Shown: piece after piece, positions 16,453-17,478 of the stretch | Layout of the letters: each line of letters begins with the position of its first letter | How positions within the stretch are numbered: position 1 is the first letter of the stretch | NCBI GenBank assembly: GCA_964058805.1 | Contig: CAXKVV010001890.1 | Coordinates: 1-17,478 of the forward strand | DNA length: 17,478 bases | Direction: 5' to 3' | Source of the DNA: Schoenoplectus triqueter | Lineage: Eukaryota > Streptophyta > Magnoliopsida > Poales > Cyperaceae | Program-made: the position numbers and the translations under genes | The notes under the pieces: generated by a model | The model's input: only the letters and a program-made list of their open reading frames with translations | Database searches by the model: none | What the model was told of the DNA's origin: nothing

Positions 16453-17478
16453 TTAAAATTTGAAATCCTTCTTTTTGGATTTGCTATCTTTCTCCAGTTT
16501 TCGCTTTTTCTTGTTCGCATTCTACACCAGAAATAAAGAAACTTAAATTTGATTTAACCAGCTTAAATACAAAAATGGAAGTATGCAAGAATGAGAATGA
16601 AAATCAACCTCTGCAACCATGTCGCTGAAATCTTCCTTTTGATTCCGAAGCTTCTCAACCTCTCTTGCTTCTTCATATCTGTGCAATTTTAATACAATAA
16701 TAAATTAGCATCACAATCATTGGCCGTAACTTGTTATATGTAATGAACAGAAACATCATACTTCGCAGCCAACACATCATCCATGACCTCCAGCTCTTCG
16801 GGTTGAATAGTGACATCAACTTTGTCTGTTTTTTGACCACGCAAAAGATCAACCTGAACATAACCACTCAATAATCAGCATTGACCCCAAACAATGAGTG
16901 AAAAACTTGATGAGACAATAAAATAATAAAGCATAAAATTCCTACCCTCTTAGCTGCTGCAGATTTGTCTTGTGTGCCCAGAACATATCTGTCATACAAA
17001 GCAATCTAAGAAACATGCAAACGGTAGAAAAAAATAGAAATGACCAAACAAGAAAAGAGGCACATACGTGTGAGTTGTCCCGAGCAAGGTGCCTGGAGCA
17101 ATTCTCTCTTCCTTTTCCTCAAGAACCTTCAAAAAAAGACGTAAAGAAACTCAAATAAAAGAAGTGCACAATTGGAAAGAAAAAGAACTCATCATGGAAA
17201 TGAATGTGGAGGAACAAAAATTACCTGGTATAGTTGCTTGTCGGTGGGCTCTTTCCTCTGCTGCTTCCTGAGGTCAATAACATCTGGAGTTTCAACTCCA
17301 GTGGGAGTGCTTGAAAGAGAGTCAACAGACTGAATTCCATCAGCCATAGCCTCTTCATCCTCAAGTTCCTCCTCTTCCTCCTCCTCTTCCTCCTCTTCCT
17401 CTTCCTCCTCCAGGTCTCCCCAGTGCTTGTTTCTATCCACTGGCAAAGGTTCTTCCTGTTTTTTCATCATACACATAT
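16453..17478 (-). CDS. SF3B2: Splicing factor 3B subunit 2 (SAP145), C-terminal part, 6 exons, 5' end outside window
   Basis: Reverse-strand exons in reading order are 17455 (or beyond the window) to 17225, 17126-17068, 16988-16946, 16853-16762, 16678-16609 and 16521-16453, ending in TAA. All junctions are GT-AG and in frame, giving about 187 residues. SF3B2 is a subunit of SF3b in the U2 snRNP; it pairs with SF3B4 and helps hold U2 at the branch site. Visible hallmarks are KHWGDL followed by a run of about 15 Glu, SVDSLSSTPTGVETPDVIDL, GTLLGTTHTYV, RVDLLRGQKTDKVDV, and a Lys-rich nuclear tail ending KKKDFKF. The DUF382 and most of the PSP region would lie upstream, outside the window. An AAACAG acceptor directly before 17455 suggests the exon starts there, but the frame stays open to the edge, so this is unresolved. 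Confidence 0.95.
17345..17413 (-). repeat. GAA/GAG repeat encoding the SF3B2 poly-Glu tract
   Basis: The forward strand reads as CTC/TTC/CTT repeats. On the coding strand these are GAG and GAA codons for the acidic run after KHWGDL. Such acidic tracts are normal in SF3B2 and vary in length, and the mixed codons suggest the tract is maintained as protein sequence. Confidence 0.8.

Noticed and set aside
16970..17271. Forward-strand frames of 60-62 codons opposite SF3B2
   Set aside because: They are antisense to SF3B2 exons and introns that splice in perfect phase.

Overview
This is nuclear DNA from a flowering plant. Genes are split by short GT-AG introns, the intergenic DNA is very AT-rich, and it carries a plant RTE-type LINE, hAT-like MITEs and foldback repeats. 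The first gene product starts with the targeting peptide typical of plant mitochondrial glycine-cleavage H proteins. A eudicot is likely, but the species cannot be named from the sequence.

Layout. (1) 179-1222 (+): a complete four-exon gene for glycine cleavage H protein, 164 aa, the lipoyl carrier of photorespiratory glycine decarboxylase. (2) 1223-2937: AT-rich intergenic DNA with one unassigned open frame. (3) 2938-3474 (-): an intronless, secreted invertase/pectin methylesterase inhibitor (PMEI-domain) protein resembling the Pla a 1-type inhibitors, with its own TATA box. (4) About 4030-5816 (+): a decayed, 5'-truncated RTE-clade LINE ending in the typical (TTG)n tail. (5) 6230-7223: two copies of one non-autonomous hAT-like element; the second has a perfect 8-bp target duplication. 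(6) 8221-10091: a complex of related foldback elements, including three copies that share ends head to tail and a 679-bp near-perfect palindrome. (7) About 10286-11426: more than 1.1 kb of AAT/ATAATC low-complexity DNA with an internal segmental duplication, flanked by short inverted repeats. (8) 12597-13190 (-): a possible two-exon gene or gene fragment of unknown function. (9) 13788-16038 (+): a complete six-exon UTP23 gene (SSU-processome PIN-domain protein, 278 aa) with telo-box motifs upstream. (10) 16453 to the window end (-): the 3' six exons of SF3B2 (U2 snRNP SF3b subunit), convergent with UTP23 and cut by the window edge.

The four firm genes do not form a pathway. UTP23 and SF3B2 both act in nuclear RNA processing, but adjacency in a plant genome is not evidence of joint function. 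No gene here points to a new biochemical system. The least ordinary material is the foldback complex at 8.2-10.1 kb and the spliceable unknown frame at 12.6-13.2 kb. All exon boundaries are my own splice-site readings, each checked for continuous frame.
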